Part shown: piece after piece, positions 1-8,352 of the stretch
Numbering within the stretch: position 1 is the first letter of the stretch
Layout of the letters: every line of letters begins with the position of its first letter
DNA from: Candidatus Physcocola equi
Lineage (GTDB): Bacteria; Bacteroidota; Bacteroidia; Bacteroidales; Paludibacteraceae
Direction: 5' to 3'
Assembly: GCA_018064855.1 (NCBI GenBank)
Contig: JAGHUM010000024.1
Coordinates: 1-36,472, forward strand
DNA length: 36,472 nt
Program-made: the position numbers and the translations under genes
Notes under the pieces: model-generated
Told to the model about the DNA's origin: nothing
Database searches by the model: none
Seen by the model: only the letters and a program-made list of their open reading frames with translations

Positions 1-295
1 AATCGTTTTTTCTATAGAAGAAATGGCTTTTTCATTCTTAATGTGCGTTTAGTTGTCGTTCGGCAATAAACCGACTTTCACTCAACACTTTCTTCACGCA
101 CACACTTGCTGACAAGTAATTGAATTGGCTTTCGTTTAATCTTATCTTTCAACGCATCTTTTTTTGCTTATATCTATCATATTATGCCATAAGGTGGCCT
201 CGGAGGTTTGGATATTTTGTACTCATTGTCGTTTTTCCCGTATTAACAAGAGAATAAAAAGCGTAAGAAAATGAAGGAACCGTGTTAATTATTTA
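1..295. other. Left-edge region with no gene supported
   Basis: I find no convincing gene here. One forward frame is open from the window edge to a stop at about position 69, which could be the last 22 codons of an upstream gene, but its composition looks random and I would not call it. The rest is AT-rich upstream sequence for the first membrane sulfatase-like gene. Confidence 0.5.
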
Positions 296-303
296 TATAT
301 TTG
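296..303 (+). promoter_or_regulatory. Putative -7 promoter element for the YejM-like gene
   Basis: TATATTTG fits the Bacteroidetes -7 consensus TAnnTTTG and lies 50 nt before the ATG at 354. No clear TTG -33 element sits 19-21 nt upstream, so this is a half match only. Confidence 0.35.
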
Positions 304-353
304 CAATTTTTGTGCGAAGACGAAGTTTAAGACAAGACTGAATGTAATCAGAC

Positions 354-2180
354 ATGAAAAAATGCGTTGTCTTTTATGCTATAGCAGTGATAGTTGTGGC
401 ATTGTTTTTTGCCTTTCAGGTATTGCGCAGTGACGTCGCGGATGTACTGACAGCGAAAGGGTGGCTTTTTTATCTCACATCATGTGTCAGCCATGCGGCC
501 TGTCTCTGCATTGTGCCGCTGCTGGGGTGTGTTTTGCCAACTTGTTTTGGAAAAGACCGTATTGGTCGATGGATTGGCGGCGTTTTGCTGACGGTGCTGA
601 TGTATTTCATTTGGCTCGATAGCAACGTGTTTGCCATCTACCGTTTCCATATCAATGGTTTTGTGATGAATATGGTGCTGGGACCAGGCGCTGGTGATAT
701 TTTCGCCTTTTCACCGATGGTTTATGCCAAGGAATTGATAGCGGTCTTGCTGATGGCGCTGCTGGTTTGGGGCGCATGGAAAGCCGCTGACTGGGTGGTG
801 GACAAAAACAATAAATGCTATGGATTGCCTTTAGTGCTTACTATCTTGCTGTGCACACTTGTTGCGCACGGACTTCACGTCGTCGGTTCATATCAGCGCG
901 ATTTCAGTGTCGTTTCCAGCGCGCGGTTGTTGCCTCAGTTTTATCCTTTGACTGCCAAAAAACTCTGTCGCAGATTGGGTGTGAAAGAAGGCGAAGGCAG
1001 AGAACTGAAGACGGGCAGTGTGGTCGGTTATCCATTGAAGCCATTGGCATTTGCCCCCGACTCGGCAAAAGGCAATTTGCCCAACATTGTCGTGATATTG
1101 ATGGACAGTTGGAACAAGCGCACATTTAATGCGGAGAATATGCCGAATGTGTGGAAATTTTCCGAAGAAAACGCTGTTTTTGATAATCATTTCAGTGCCA
1201 GCAATGGCACAAGAAGCGCAGTCTTCAGTTTCTTCTTTGGCTTGTCTTGTTATTATTGGGAAGATTTTGAAGCGGCCAGTTTGCGCCCGCTGCTTGTCCA
1301 CAGTCTGTTGGAAAAAGGATATGATTGCCGTGTTTTTCCGAGCGCCAATCTGCTGAATCCTGATTTTGCCGGAGTGCTGTTTCCAGAAATTCCGAATTTG
1401 ACCGTTTCCACCGAAGGCCTGACTGCGTATGAACGTGATGTGCGTCTGACAGATAAATTTTTGACAGAGTTGCCATTGTTGCAGAACGGAAGTAAACCCT
1501 ATTTCGCATTCTTATTCTACGATTTGCCACACAGTTACTGGGTGCCGGCAGAAAAAAACACCCATTACACCCCGGCGTGGGAGTTTGCCGACTTCGCCAG
1601 TCTCAACAACGAAGCGGACCCAACACCTTTTTTCAACCTCTACCGTAACTGCTGTTTTGAAGACGACATCATGATTGGAAGGGTGCTGGATTCGCTGAAA
1701 TCCACAGGCGCTTTGGAAAACACCATCGTCATCCTTTCTGGCGACCATGCGCAGGAGTTTAATGAGAATCATCGCAACTACTGGGGACACAACAGCAATT
1801 TCTCGCAATGGCAGTTGGCTGTGCCAATGATTGTGCATTGGCCGAAAGGGTTGAAAAACCAGATGCCCAAAGGTAACTATAGGCATCGCACCACCCATTA
1901 TGACATTGTGCCGACTCTGATGCGGGAATTAGGTGTGCAAAACCCACCTTCAGATTACAGCATGGGGGAATTTCTGACCGATTCCATCGACAGAGGGGAC
2001 GAGCTTGTGGGCAGCCATCTCAATTTCGCTTTTATCGGGAAAGGAGACACCATTTTTGAACAGTTGCCGGGAGGCGGCTTTCAGGTATATGGACCAGACA
2101 TGACTCCGTTGAGGTCATACCATGTCAGCACGCAACAGTTTGAGAAGTGGATGAACAAGTTAAACACATTCTACAAGTGA
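354..2180 (+). CDS. YejM/PbgA-like inner-membrane sulfatase-fold protein
   Basis: A 608-residue protein with about five N-terminal membrane segments (roughly residues 1-165) followed by a periplasmic alkaline-phosphatase/sulfatase-fold domain from about residue 240. Visible motifs are MDSW (metal-site Asp about 251), SNGTRS with the probable nucleophile position Thr about 286, SGDHAQEF (Asp464/His465) and WGHNS (His479). The SNGTRS...FFFGL stretch followed by a GY motif is close to what I recall for YejM/PbgA (DUF3413 plus sulfatase) rather than for LtaS. In Enterobacteria that family senses lipopolysaccharide and restrains LpxC proteolysis. Whether this protein is catalytic or regulatory cannot be told from sequence. 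It precedes a second sulfatase-fold gene on the same strand and then the phospholipid genes, which suggests a role in envelope lipid homeostasis. Start ATG gives a good signal-anchor (MKKCVVFYAIAVIVV). Confidence 0.75.
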   Translation: MKKCVVFYAIAVIVVALFFAFQVLRSDVADVLTAKGWLFYLTSCVSHAACLCIVPLLGCVLPTCFGKDRIGRWIGGVLLTVLMYFIWLDSNVFAIYRFHINGFVMNMVLGPGAGDIFAFSPMVYAKELIAVLLMALLVWGAWKAADWVVDKNNKCYGLPLVLTILLCTLVAHGLHVVGSYQRDFSVVSSARLLPQFYPLTAKKLCRRLGVKEGEGRELKTGSVVGYPLKPLAFAPDSAKGNLPNIVVILMDSWNKRTFNAENMPNVWKFSEENAVFDNHFSASNGTRSAVFSFFFGLSCYYWEDFEAASLRPLLVHSLLEKGYDCRVFPSANLLNPDFAGVLFPEIPNLTVSTEGLTAYERDVRLTDKFLTELPLLQNGSKPYFAFLFYDLPHSYWVPAEKNTHYTPAWEFADFASLNNEADPTPFFNLYRNCCFEDDIMIGRVLDSLKSTGALENTIVILSGDHAQEFNENHRNYWGHNSNFSQWQLAVPMIVHWPKGLKNQMPKGNYRHRTTHYDIVPTLMRELGVQNPPSDYSMGEFLTDSIDRGDELVGSHLNFAFIGKGDTIFEQLPGGGFQVYGPDMTPLRSYHVSTQQFEKWMNKLNTFYK

Positions 2181-2250
2181 GCGCCGGATAATTAAACGAG
2201 AATTATAGTATTTTTGCGTCTAATTTACTTTATTGAAAAATAAACAGGAT

Positions 2251-4230
2251 ATGAAACAGTTGAAGCGGTTTTATGACACGCTTAAAAGCGAGCCGATATG
2301 GGCATTGGTGGTCAATGTGCTAGTTTTGGCCTTGGTGTATATGGCGTGTCGTCTGTTTTTCTTCGCGGTCAATCATAGTTATTTTGAAGATGTGACAATA
2401 GAGCATCTGGTGGACTTGTGTCTGGGAGGCATACAGTTTGACCGCACAGCCATTGTCTATATGAATGTGGTGTTACTGTTGGCGATGATATTGCCATTGC
2501 GCTCACGCAACAAAGCCGGTTATCAGAAAGTGGTGCGGATCATCTTTGTGGTGTTCAACGGACTTGCTATGTTGATGAATTGCAGCGACACCATCTATTT
2601 CCGTTTCACCAACCGACGCACATCTTGGTCTGTGTTTGATGAGTTTGGCAACGAAGGCAACATTGCCGGCATTTTCTTGCATGCGATGGTAGAGTATTGG
2701 TATGTGGTTTTGTTTTTCCTGCTTTCGGTTTTTGTGCTGTGGAAAGTGTTTTACAAAGTAAAAGAAACGCCAAGCCCATATTGCAATATGGTTTACTATC
2801 CGTTGCAGACCGTGCTGGCATTGGCGGTGATCGGCTTGGCAGTGGCTGGGGCGCGTGGCGGCTTCACGAGAGACGTACGCCCTATCACTTTGAGCAATGC
2901 CAACCAGTACATCAATAAGACAGCCGAGGCGGCCATAGTGCTTAACACCCCTTTCAGCATGCTCCGCACCATCAAGCGAAAAGCCTATAAAGACCCCAAA
3001 TACTTTAATGAGGAGCAGCGGTTGGTGGCAGCCTTCAATCCGGAGGTGCAGTCGAAGCCTGAGGGTGCGTTTCTTCCGAAGAATGTGGTAGTCATCATCC
3101 TTGAGAGTTTTGGCAAAGAATATTCCGGGTTGTTTAATCCCGAATTGGAAGAAGGTAAATATAAGGGTTTCACCCCTTTTTTAGATTCGCTCTATCAGCA
3201 GGGGGTTGCCTTCAAGCGCTCTTACGCCACAGGCAGAAAGAGCATTGATGCGATGCCGAGCATATTGTCGAGCATTCCGATGTACGAAGCCCCTTTTGTG
3301 TTGACCCCTTATGGCAACAACAGTGTAAACAGTCTGGCCAGTCTGCTGGGCAAGAAAGGTTATTATTCCGCTTTCTTCCATGGCGCGCCCAATGGATCTA
3401 TGGGTTTCCAGAGTTTTGCGAAACTCGCCGGTTTTACCGACTATTTTGGCATGACAGAATATAATAATGATGCGGATTTCGACAACTATTGGGCGATATG
3501 GGATGAAGAGTTTCTTCAGTTTTTCGCACAAAAAATGGGTGAGTTTAAGGAGCCGTTTGTCACCTCTCTGTTTTCAGCCAGCAGTCACGATCCGTTCAAC
3601 ATACCAGAGAGATACAAAGGAAAATTTGATGAAGGTTCGCTCCCTATTCATAAATGTATAGGATATACAGATAATGCGCTGCGTAAGTTTTTCGACCGTG
3701 CAAAGCAAATGCCTTGGTATAAAAACACACTTTTTGTGATCACTGCCGACCACACCAACCAGCCGGCTTATGCCGAATATACCAACGATGAGAAGCGATA
3801 CAGTGTGCCGATTCTTTTTTATATGCCGGGCGACACCACCTTTAAGGGGATGCGTGAAGAACTGATAAGTCAGGTGGATATCATGCCAAGTGTGCTTGGA
3901 CTGTTGCACTACGACTTTCCGTTTGTGGCGTTTGGCAAGAGCCTTTTCGGTGGCAGCTCTCATGCCGACAGCACCGACGACCGCAACTTCGTCATCAACT
4001 ACAACGATCCGCTCTACCAGATGATAGAGGGTGACTATATGCTGCAATGGGATGGCTTGCAGGTACGCTCGCTCTATCAATTGTCGTGCGATCCACTGTT
4101 GAGCAACAACCTGGTGGGGCAGCACAAAGACATTGAAGAGCGTATGGCTAATGTGCTGAAAGCCAACATTCAGCAGTACATGGTGCGAATGGTGGAAAAC
4201 AGGCTGGTTATTGCGGAGGAAAACAAATAA
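2251..4230 (+). CDS. LtaS-like phosphoglycerol/phosphoethanolamine transferase-type membrane sulfatase-fold protein
   Basis: A 659-residue protein with five predicted membrane segments in the first ~210 residues and an extracytoplasmic sulfatase-fold domain after ~280. ILESFGKEY (metal-site Glu about 285), the nucleophile loop TGRKSIDAMPS (Ser about 331, where LtaS has Thr) and DHTN (Asp500/His501) are visible. The family moves a phospholipid head group onto a glycan or lipid acceptor; Bacteroidota have no lipoteichoic acid, so the acceptor is unknown. An in-frame TTG 18 nt upstream (2233) would add six residues, but the ATG at 2251 directly precedes the hydrophobic region and is preferred. 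It follows the YejM-like gene by 70 nt, with a possible TATTTTTG -7 element at 2209-2216. It ends 5 nt before the stop of a convergent gene. Confidence 0.78.
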   Translation: MKQLKRFYDTLKSEPIWALVVNVLVLALVYMACRLFFFAVNHSYFEDVTIEHLVDLCLGGIQFDRTAIVYMNVVLLLAMILPLRSRNKAGYQKVVRIIFVVFNGLAMLMNCSDTIYFRFTNRRTSWSVFDEFGNEGNIAGIFLHAMVEYWYVVLFFLLSVFVLWKVFYKVKETPSPYCNMVYYPLQTVLALAVIGLAVAGARGGFTRDVRPITLSNANQYINKTAEAAIVLNTPFSMLRTIKRKAYKDPKYFNEEQRLVAAFNPEVQSKPEGAFLPKNVVVIILESFGKEYSGLFNPELEEGKYKGFTPFLDSLYQQGVAFKRSYATGRKSIDAMPSILSSIPMYEAPFVLTPYGNNSVNSLASLLGKKGYYSAFFHGAPNGSMGFQSFAKLAGFTDYFGMTEYNNDADFDNYWAIWDEEFLQFFAQKMGEFKEPFVTSLFSASSHDPFNIPERYKGKFDEGSLPIHKCIGYTDNALRKFFDRAKQMPWYKNTLFVITADHTNQPAYAEYTNDEKRYSVPILFYMPGDTTFKGMREELISQVDIMPSVLGLLHYDFPFVAFGKSLFGGSSHADSTDDRNFVINYNDPLYQMIEGDYMLQWDGLQVRSLYQLSCDPLLSNNLVGQHKDIEERMANVLKANIQQYMVRMVENRLVIAEENK

Positions 4231-4235
4231 TTCTC

Positions 4236-4598
4236 TTATTTAAGGTTTTTAGCCTCGTAAGATGGGCTTCCGGTCCGTCTGTCTTTTCTTTTGAAATAGA
4301 TGTTGGACAGTTTGTTGGCTGAAATTTCGCACCAGCATGAGCCATGCCTGTGTTTTTTGCCGAAAGTGCCCTTTATGGCGCTCCAAAGACTGGCGGGAGC
4401 GACACGGAACCAGAAAAACCACCAGCCGAAATAGCGACGCTGAAGAATGTGGCCGAATTCGTGCCTGAGCAACGACTGGTTGTGGGCAATCGACTTGTCT
4501 GCCAGGATGCCCAGACCGGGAAGAGTGACAGCGCAAACCCATTTCCCCCAATGCATGAAAGGAACGGGAAAAACACGGGTACCTTCGAAATAAAACAT
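4236..4598 (-). CDS. Small HExxH putative metallopeptidase-like protein
   Basis: A 120-residue protein carrying LLRHEFGHILQRR at residues 44-56, a zincin HExxH motif (His46, Glu47, His50). A possible third ligand, Glu91, lies in WCEISANKLSN. I recall short Bacteroidetes proteins of this pattern (HE-GH-Q, a hydrophobic P-S stretch, then a W-E-x3-AN-L motif), but I cannot give a family name. Two hydrophobic stretches (about 20-35 and 58-75) suggest membrane association. Proteolytic activity is inferred from the motif only. It runs against its neighbours and is convergent with the LtaS-like gene at only 5 nt. A TATCTTTG sequence on the minus strand at 4645-4652 could be its -7 element. Confidence 0.65.
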   Translation of the reverse strand: MFYFEGTRVFPVPFMHWGKWVCAVTLPGLGILADKSIAHNQSLLRHEFGHILQRRYFGWWFFWFRVAPASLWSAIKGTFGKKHRHGSCWCEISANKLSNIYFKRKDRRTGSPSYEAKNLK

Positions 4599-4721
4599 GC
4601 TGAAATACTAAAAAAACTTAAATAGTGCCAATTAAAACACACTCCAAAGATATAAATTTGTGATTAAACGAAAAAATAACTATTTTCGCAAATTGATAAT
4701 TTTTGAAAAAACAGTACAACG

Positions 4722-5540
4722 TTGAATAATGTAGTAACAAGAGCCATATCAGGTGGTGTGTTTGTAGCCATTTTGATAGGTGCGATAGTATGCTGTAACC
4801 AGTTGTTTTTTGCGGGAGTTTTTTTACTCTTGCTTGTGCTTGGCATGCGTGAGTTTTACTCTTTGAGCCGTCAGGTTACCGGAGTGGACCCTTTGAGCAG
4901 TGTGGCTATAGCGTCTGGAGCGTCTTTATTTTTAGCGTCTGTAATCATTTCGAACATACTCTACGGAGTTTCTTACTTGCTTTTGGCAGCCCTTTTGGTA
5001 GTTGAACTTTTCCGTAAGAAAGAACACCCGTTCATGAACATGGCGTTCGGTATGGCGGGATTGGTATATGTGGCGTTCCCATTCGACTGTATGGCGTTGA
5101 TGTGGGGGCACAACCAGTATTTGTTGCTCGGTTTTTTCATCTTCATCTGGGTAGGCGATACCGGAGCGTATTGCGCTGGTCGCTTGTTCGGGAAGCATAA
5201 AATGTTTGAGCGTGTGTCTCCGAGCAAGACGTGGGAAGGTTTGATTGGCGGATTCATATTCGTGCTCATTTCCGCGTTTGTGTTTGGGAAAATGCTGGAT
5301 GAGCAGAATTCCGAGTTGTTTTATATGCTCTATGCGGTAGTTGTCTTTGCTGCGGGCATGCTGGGTGATTTGGTAGAAAGCATAATAAAGAGAAATTTAG
5401 GGATAAAAGATTCGGGAAAGTTTTTGCCAGGCCATGGCGGAGTGCTCGATCGTATGGACAGCGCGCTTTTGGCTGCTCCTGTCGCGTGGGCTTTCATATT
5501 GATTGAAGAGCAAGTATCTTTTATGATTGCATCTTATTAA
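4722..5540 (+). CDS. cdsA: Phosphatidate cytidylyltransferase
   Basis: CdsA makes CDP-diacylglycerol from phosphatidic acid and CTP in the inner membrane, the shared precursor of phosphatidylserine and phosphatidylglycerol. The 272-residue polytopic protein carries the family signature near the C terminus, about residues 220-248: SIIKRNLGIKDSGK followed by FLPGHGGVLDRMDS. WVGDTGAY and SPSKTWEG, also conserved in CdsA, lie upstream. The only plausible start is TTG at 4722 (TTG-AAT-AAT-GTA), because the conserved N-terminal RAISGGVFVA follows at once and no ATG is available before it. It heads a compact operon with psd (29 nt gap) and pssA (20 nt gap). Confidence 0.93.
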   Translation: MNNVVTRAISGGVFVAILIGAIVCCNQLFFAGVFLLLLVLGMREFYSLSRQVTGVDPLSSVAIASGASLFLASVIISNILYGVSYLLLAALLVVELFRKKEHPFMNMAFGMAGLVYVAFPFDCMALMWGHNQYLLLGFFIFIWVGDTGAYCAGRLFGKHKMFERVSPSKTWEGLIGGFIFVLISAFVFGKMLDEQNSELFYMLYAVVVFAAGMLGDLVESIIKRNLGIKDSGKFLPGHGGVLDRMDSALLAAPVAWAFILIEEQVSFMIASY

Positions 5541-5569
5541 TCCCGTAAAAAAGAAGAAAAAAAGAAACA

Positions 5570-6244
5570 ATGACAATACACAAAGAGGGGAAAGGCATCT
5601 TGCTTACATTGGCGGTGATGCTGTTGGTGGTAAACGGATTAACCTGGTATTTTTTCGGTCAGAGTGAATATCCTTATGTATTCAACACTGTGGCTGTGGG
5701 AAGTGTTATCGTTTATTTGTTCCTCATCAATTTTTTCCGCAATCCGAAGCGTGTGTTCGAAAACTACGAGGAAGGCATGGTGCTTGCGCCAGCCGATGGC
5801 ACTGTGGTGGTGATTGAACCTACCGATGAAAATGCCGTCCTTCACGAGAAACGTATTCAGGTGTCGATTTTCATGAGCGTTTTTAACGTGCACGCCAACT
5901 GGTATCCGGTAAACGGAACCGTGACCTATTACCAGCACCACAACGGTCATTTCATGAGCGCGAATCTGCCAAAGTCGAGCGATGAAAACGAGCGCAGCAC
6001 TGTGGTGATTGACTTGGCCGACAAAACGCGCATATTGATGCGCCAGGTTGCTGGTGCGCTGGCCCGCCGAATCGTCACCTATGCCAAGGAAGGTGAGCCA
6101 TGTTCCGTCAACACACAGGTTGGCTTCATCAAATTCGGCTCCCGTGTCGATTTGTTCCTTCCGCTCGATGCGGAGATTCTGGTGAACCTGAAGCAGCCGG
6201 TGCGTGGCAACGAGACTGTGATAGCGCGCTTGAAAAAGAAATAA
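5570..6244 (+). CDS. psd: Phosphatidylserine decarboxylase, short type
   Basis: Converts phosphatidylserine to phosphatidylethanolamine using a pyruvoyl group made by self-cleavage. The 224-residue length is that of the short bacterial/archaeal form, with N-terminal membrane segments at about 8-30 and 35-52. The self-cleavage site is visible as KFGSRVD with Gly190-Ser191 (the usual form of this site in short Psd proteins), near the C terminus. VFNVHANWYPVNG is the conserved substrate-channel region. The gene sits between cdsA and pssA, so the operon covers CDP-diacylglycerol to phosphatidylethanolamine. An A-rich stretch (AAGAAGAAAAAAAGAAAC) precedes the ATG. Confidence 0.93.
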   Translation: MTIHKEGKGILLTLAVMLLVVNGLTWYFFGQSEYPYVFNTVAVGSVIVYLFLINFFRNPKRVFENYEEGMVLAPADGTVVVIEPTDENAVLHEKRIQVSIFMSVFNVHANWYPVNGTVTYYQHHNGHFMSANLPKSSDENERSTVVIDLADKTRILMRQVAGALARRIVTYAKEGEPCSVNTQVGFIKFGSRVDLFLPLDAEILVNLKQPVRGNETVIARLKKK

Positions 6245-6264
6245 TACAATAAATAACTGGCATT

Positions 6265-7002
6265 ATGGGTATTAAGAAACATATACCAAATACGATCACT
6301 TGCTTGAATTTGATATCAGGCGGTATAGCGTGTGTATTTGCCTTTCATCAACTTTATTTTTACGCATCCCTCGCCATCTATGTGGGTGCAATCTTTGATT
6401 TTTTCGATGGCATGAGCGCCCGTTTGCTCAAAGTGTCGTCGCCTATCGGCAAAGAACTCGATTCGCTGGCCGATGATATCACATTCGGCTTGGCGCCAGC
6501 CACCATCTTGTTCATGTGGCTCTCCACTCATCTGCCTTGCTATGAAGGATCGGGTATTCCAGGTTGTGTGGTTCCTTATTTCTGCTTCGTGCTGGCTGCT
6601 TTTGCGGCTTTGCGATTGGCAAAGTTTAACCTCGACACCCGTCAGACCAGTTCGTTCATCGGATTGCCAACTCCGGCGATGAGCATACTCACCGCCTCAA
6701 TCATAGCCTTGTTTGACGCCGACCATATCTGGGGGACTTACGATATGGAGTGGTTGCGCCCCGCTGTTACCAGCCCGATAGTTGTTTTGGCCTATGTGGC
6801 ACTGCTTTCCTGGCTGATGGTTTGCGAACTGCCGATGTTTTCCCTCAAGTTCAAAAACCTGAAATGGCAGGGAAACGAGCCGAAGTTCATCTTGCTTGCT
6901 ACTTCGGTATTGATGCTCTGTATCTTCCATTTGGCGGCAATCCCAGCCATCATCCTGCTTTTCATTGCGATGAGTGTGGTGTTGGCGTTTAAGAAAAAAT
7001 GA
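6265..7002 (+). CDS. pssA: CDP-diacylglycerol-serine O-phosphatidyltransferase
   Basis: Makes phosphatidylserine from CDP-diacylglycerol and serine in the membrane. The CDP-alcohol phosphatidyltransferase signature DG-x2-AR-x8-G-x3-D-x3-D is visible at about residues 44-71 as FDGMSARLL and then GKELDSLADD. The protein has 245 residues with about seven to eight hydrophobic segments. RLAKFNLDTRQTSSFIGLPTP (about 113-133) is typical of the bacterial class II PssA. Last gene of the cdsA-psd-pssA operon; I see no clear terminator in the 92 nt before pyrE. Confidence 0.93.
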   Translation: MGIKKHIPNTITCLNLISGGIACVFAFHQLYFYASLAIYVGAIFDFFDGMSARLLKVSSPIGKELDSLADDITFGLAPATILFMWLSTHLPCYEGSGIPGCVVPYFCFVLAAFAALRLAKFNLDTRQTSSFIGLPTPAMSILTASIIALFDADHIWGTYDMEWLRPAVTSPIVVLAYVALLSWLMVCELPMFSLKFKNLKWQGNEPKFILLATSVLMLCIFHLAAIPAIILLFIAMSVVLAFKKK

Positions 7003-7060
7003 TTGGAAAAACATGTTGTAAAATACATGGTAAAAGAGTGGAATTATGCGATTGAATTCT

Positions 7061-7068
7061 TAATTTTG
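7061..7068 (+). promoter_or_regulatory. Putative -7 promoter element for pyrE
   Basis: TAATTTTG matches TAnnTTTG and lies 26 nt before the pyrE ATG. No good TTG -33 element is seen at 19-21 nt spacing, so confidence is limited. Confidence 0.4.
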
Positions 7069-7094
7069 TCACTTGAATAAAATATAGAAAACCA

Positions 7095-7727
7095 ATGAAA
7101 AAATTAGAAAGACTGATTGCTGAGAATTTGCTCCGCATCAAAGCTATTAAGGTACAGCCAGAAAATCCTTTCACATGGGCATCTGGATGGAAGAGCCCTA
7201 TATATTGCGACAACCGTAAGACTTTGTCATACGCAGACATCCGCACACTGATTAAAACCCAACTTGCCCGCATCGTTCTTGAAAAATATCCTGATGTTGA
7301 CGTGATTGCTGGTGTGGCAACAGGTGCCATCGCGCAGGGCGTGCTTGTAGCAGACGAACTCGGCAAACCTTTCGTTTATGTACGTTCGGCTCCGAAAGAC
7401 CATGGATTGGAGAACCTGATTGAAGGTGATTTGAAGCCAGGACAGAAGGTAGTGGTGATTGAAGACCTCGTATCTACCGGTCTCAGCAGTTTGAAGGCTG
7501 TTGACGCCATCAAGAAAGACGGTTGTGAAGTGCTTGGTATGGCAGCCATCTTCACTTATGGTTTCCCTATCGCGGCAACCCGTTTCAAGGAGGCAGGTGT
7601 GGAACTCACTACTTTGTCGAACTACGAAGAAGTGCTTGAACACTTGTTGAAAGAAAACCTCATCAGCGAATCTGATAAGGAAACCCTTTCGGAATGGCGC
7701 AAAAACCCAGACACTTGGGGGAAATAA
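7095..7727 (+). CDS. pyrE: Orotate phosphoribosyltransferase
   Basis: Transfers a phosphoribosyl group from PRPP to orotate to make OMP in de novo pyrimidine synthesis, in the cytoplasm. The 210-residue length is normal. The PRPP-binding motif VVVIEDLVSTGLSS is at about residues 118-131. FTWASGWKSPIYCDNRK (about 26-42) is the orotate-side signature, and VRSAPKDHG is the flexible catalytic loop. It is followed 15 nt later by a small SRPBCC gene, a pairing I recall from other Bacteroidales, and shares its terminator. Confidence 0.95.
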   Translation: MKKLERLIAENLLRIKAIKVQPENPFTWASGWKSPIYCDNRKTLSYADIRTLIKTQLARIVLEKYPDVDVIAGVATGAIAQGVLVADELGKPFVYVRSAPKDHGLENLIEGDLKPGQKVVVIEDLVSTGLSSLKAVDAIKKDGCEVLGMAAIFTYGFPIAATRFKEAGVELTTLSNYEEVLEHLLKENLISESDKETLSEWRKNPDTWGK

Positions 7728-7742
7728 TCCGCCGATATTCCT

Positions 7743-8207
7743 ATGGAGAGTTACGAGAGCAATGTAAAGCGTGTGTATGCGCCGGTGAGTTCGGTGTATG
7801 CCATGCTTCACGATATGAATAATGTTGACAGGATTCGCACCATGATTCCTGCTTCAATGGCGCAGGAACACGCTGACAAGATGAAAATCCTGGAGACGAT
7901 GCAATGCACCGAAGACACCGTCAGTTTTGAAGCACCGATGGTGGGCAGAGTGGGCATCAGAGTGGTGGAGCGCCAGGAAAACAGCCTGCTGAAATTTGGA
8001 GCTGACCAGAGTCCGCTCGATTTCAATCTTTGGATTCAGATGAAAGAAACAGCGCCTGGAGAATCGGCACTGAAAGTTACTTTGAAGGTTGATGTGCCTT
8101 TCATGATGAAGATGATGATCGGCAGCAAACTGAAAGACGGAGTGGAGAAAGTGGCCGATATGCTGGCTCGTCTTCCTTACGTGGATCTTGGAGCCAGAAT
8201 GGTGTGA
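7743..8207 (+). CDS. SRPBCC (START-like) family protein
   Basis: A 154-residue protein without a signal peptide. It has the polyketide-cyclase/SRPBCC pattern: an N-terminal strand YESNVKRVYAPVSSVYAML, a central beta-rich part (VSFEAPMVGRVGIRVVERQ) and a C-terminal amphipathic helix ending KVADMLARLPY. Members bind hydrophobic ligands, but no catalytic residues can be assigned here, so the function is unknown. It lies 15 nt after pyrE and just before a strong terminator, so the two are very likely co-transcribed. Confidence 0.75.
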   Translation: MESYESNVKRVYAPVSSVYAMLHDMNNVDRIRTMIPASMAQEHADKMKILETMQCTEDTVSFEAPMVGRVGIRVVERQENSLLKFGADQSPLDFNLWIQMKETAPGESALKVTLKVDVPFMMKMMIGSKLKDGVEKVADMLARLPYVDLGARMV

Positions 8208-8228
8208 TATTATCCATAAAAAACTAAG

Positions 8229-8255
8229 GCCCGGCAGTAGTGTCGGGCTTTTTTT
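8229..8255 (+). terminator. Rho-independent terminator of pyrE-SRPBCC
   Basis: An 8-bp GC-rich stem (GCCCGGCA / TGTCGGGC, one G-U pair), a GTAG loop and a run of seven T. It ends the unit 21 nt after the SRPBCC stop codon. Confidence 0.92.
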
Positions 8256-8319
8256 GTTTTTTTCAAGCAATAAAAAAGTAAAAATGCAGATTTATAGTTT
8301 TTTTAAAGATAAAAATATA

Positions 8320-8327
8320 TATCTTTG
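8320..8327 (+). promoter_or_regulatory. Putative -7 promoter element for the TPM-domain gene
   Basis: TATCTTTG, an exact TAnnTTTG match, in an AT-rich stretch 25 nt before the ATG at 8353 and downstream of the preceding terminator. The -33 element is not clear. Confidence 0.5.
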
Positions 8328-8352
8328 CGAAAATAAATAATGACTGGAGACA

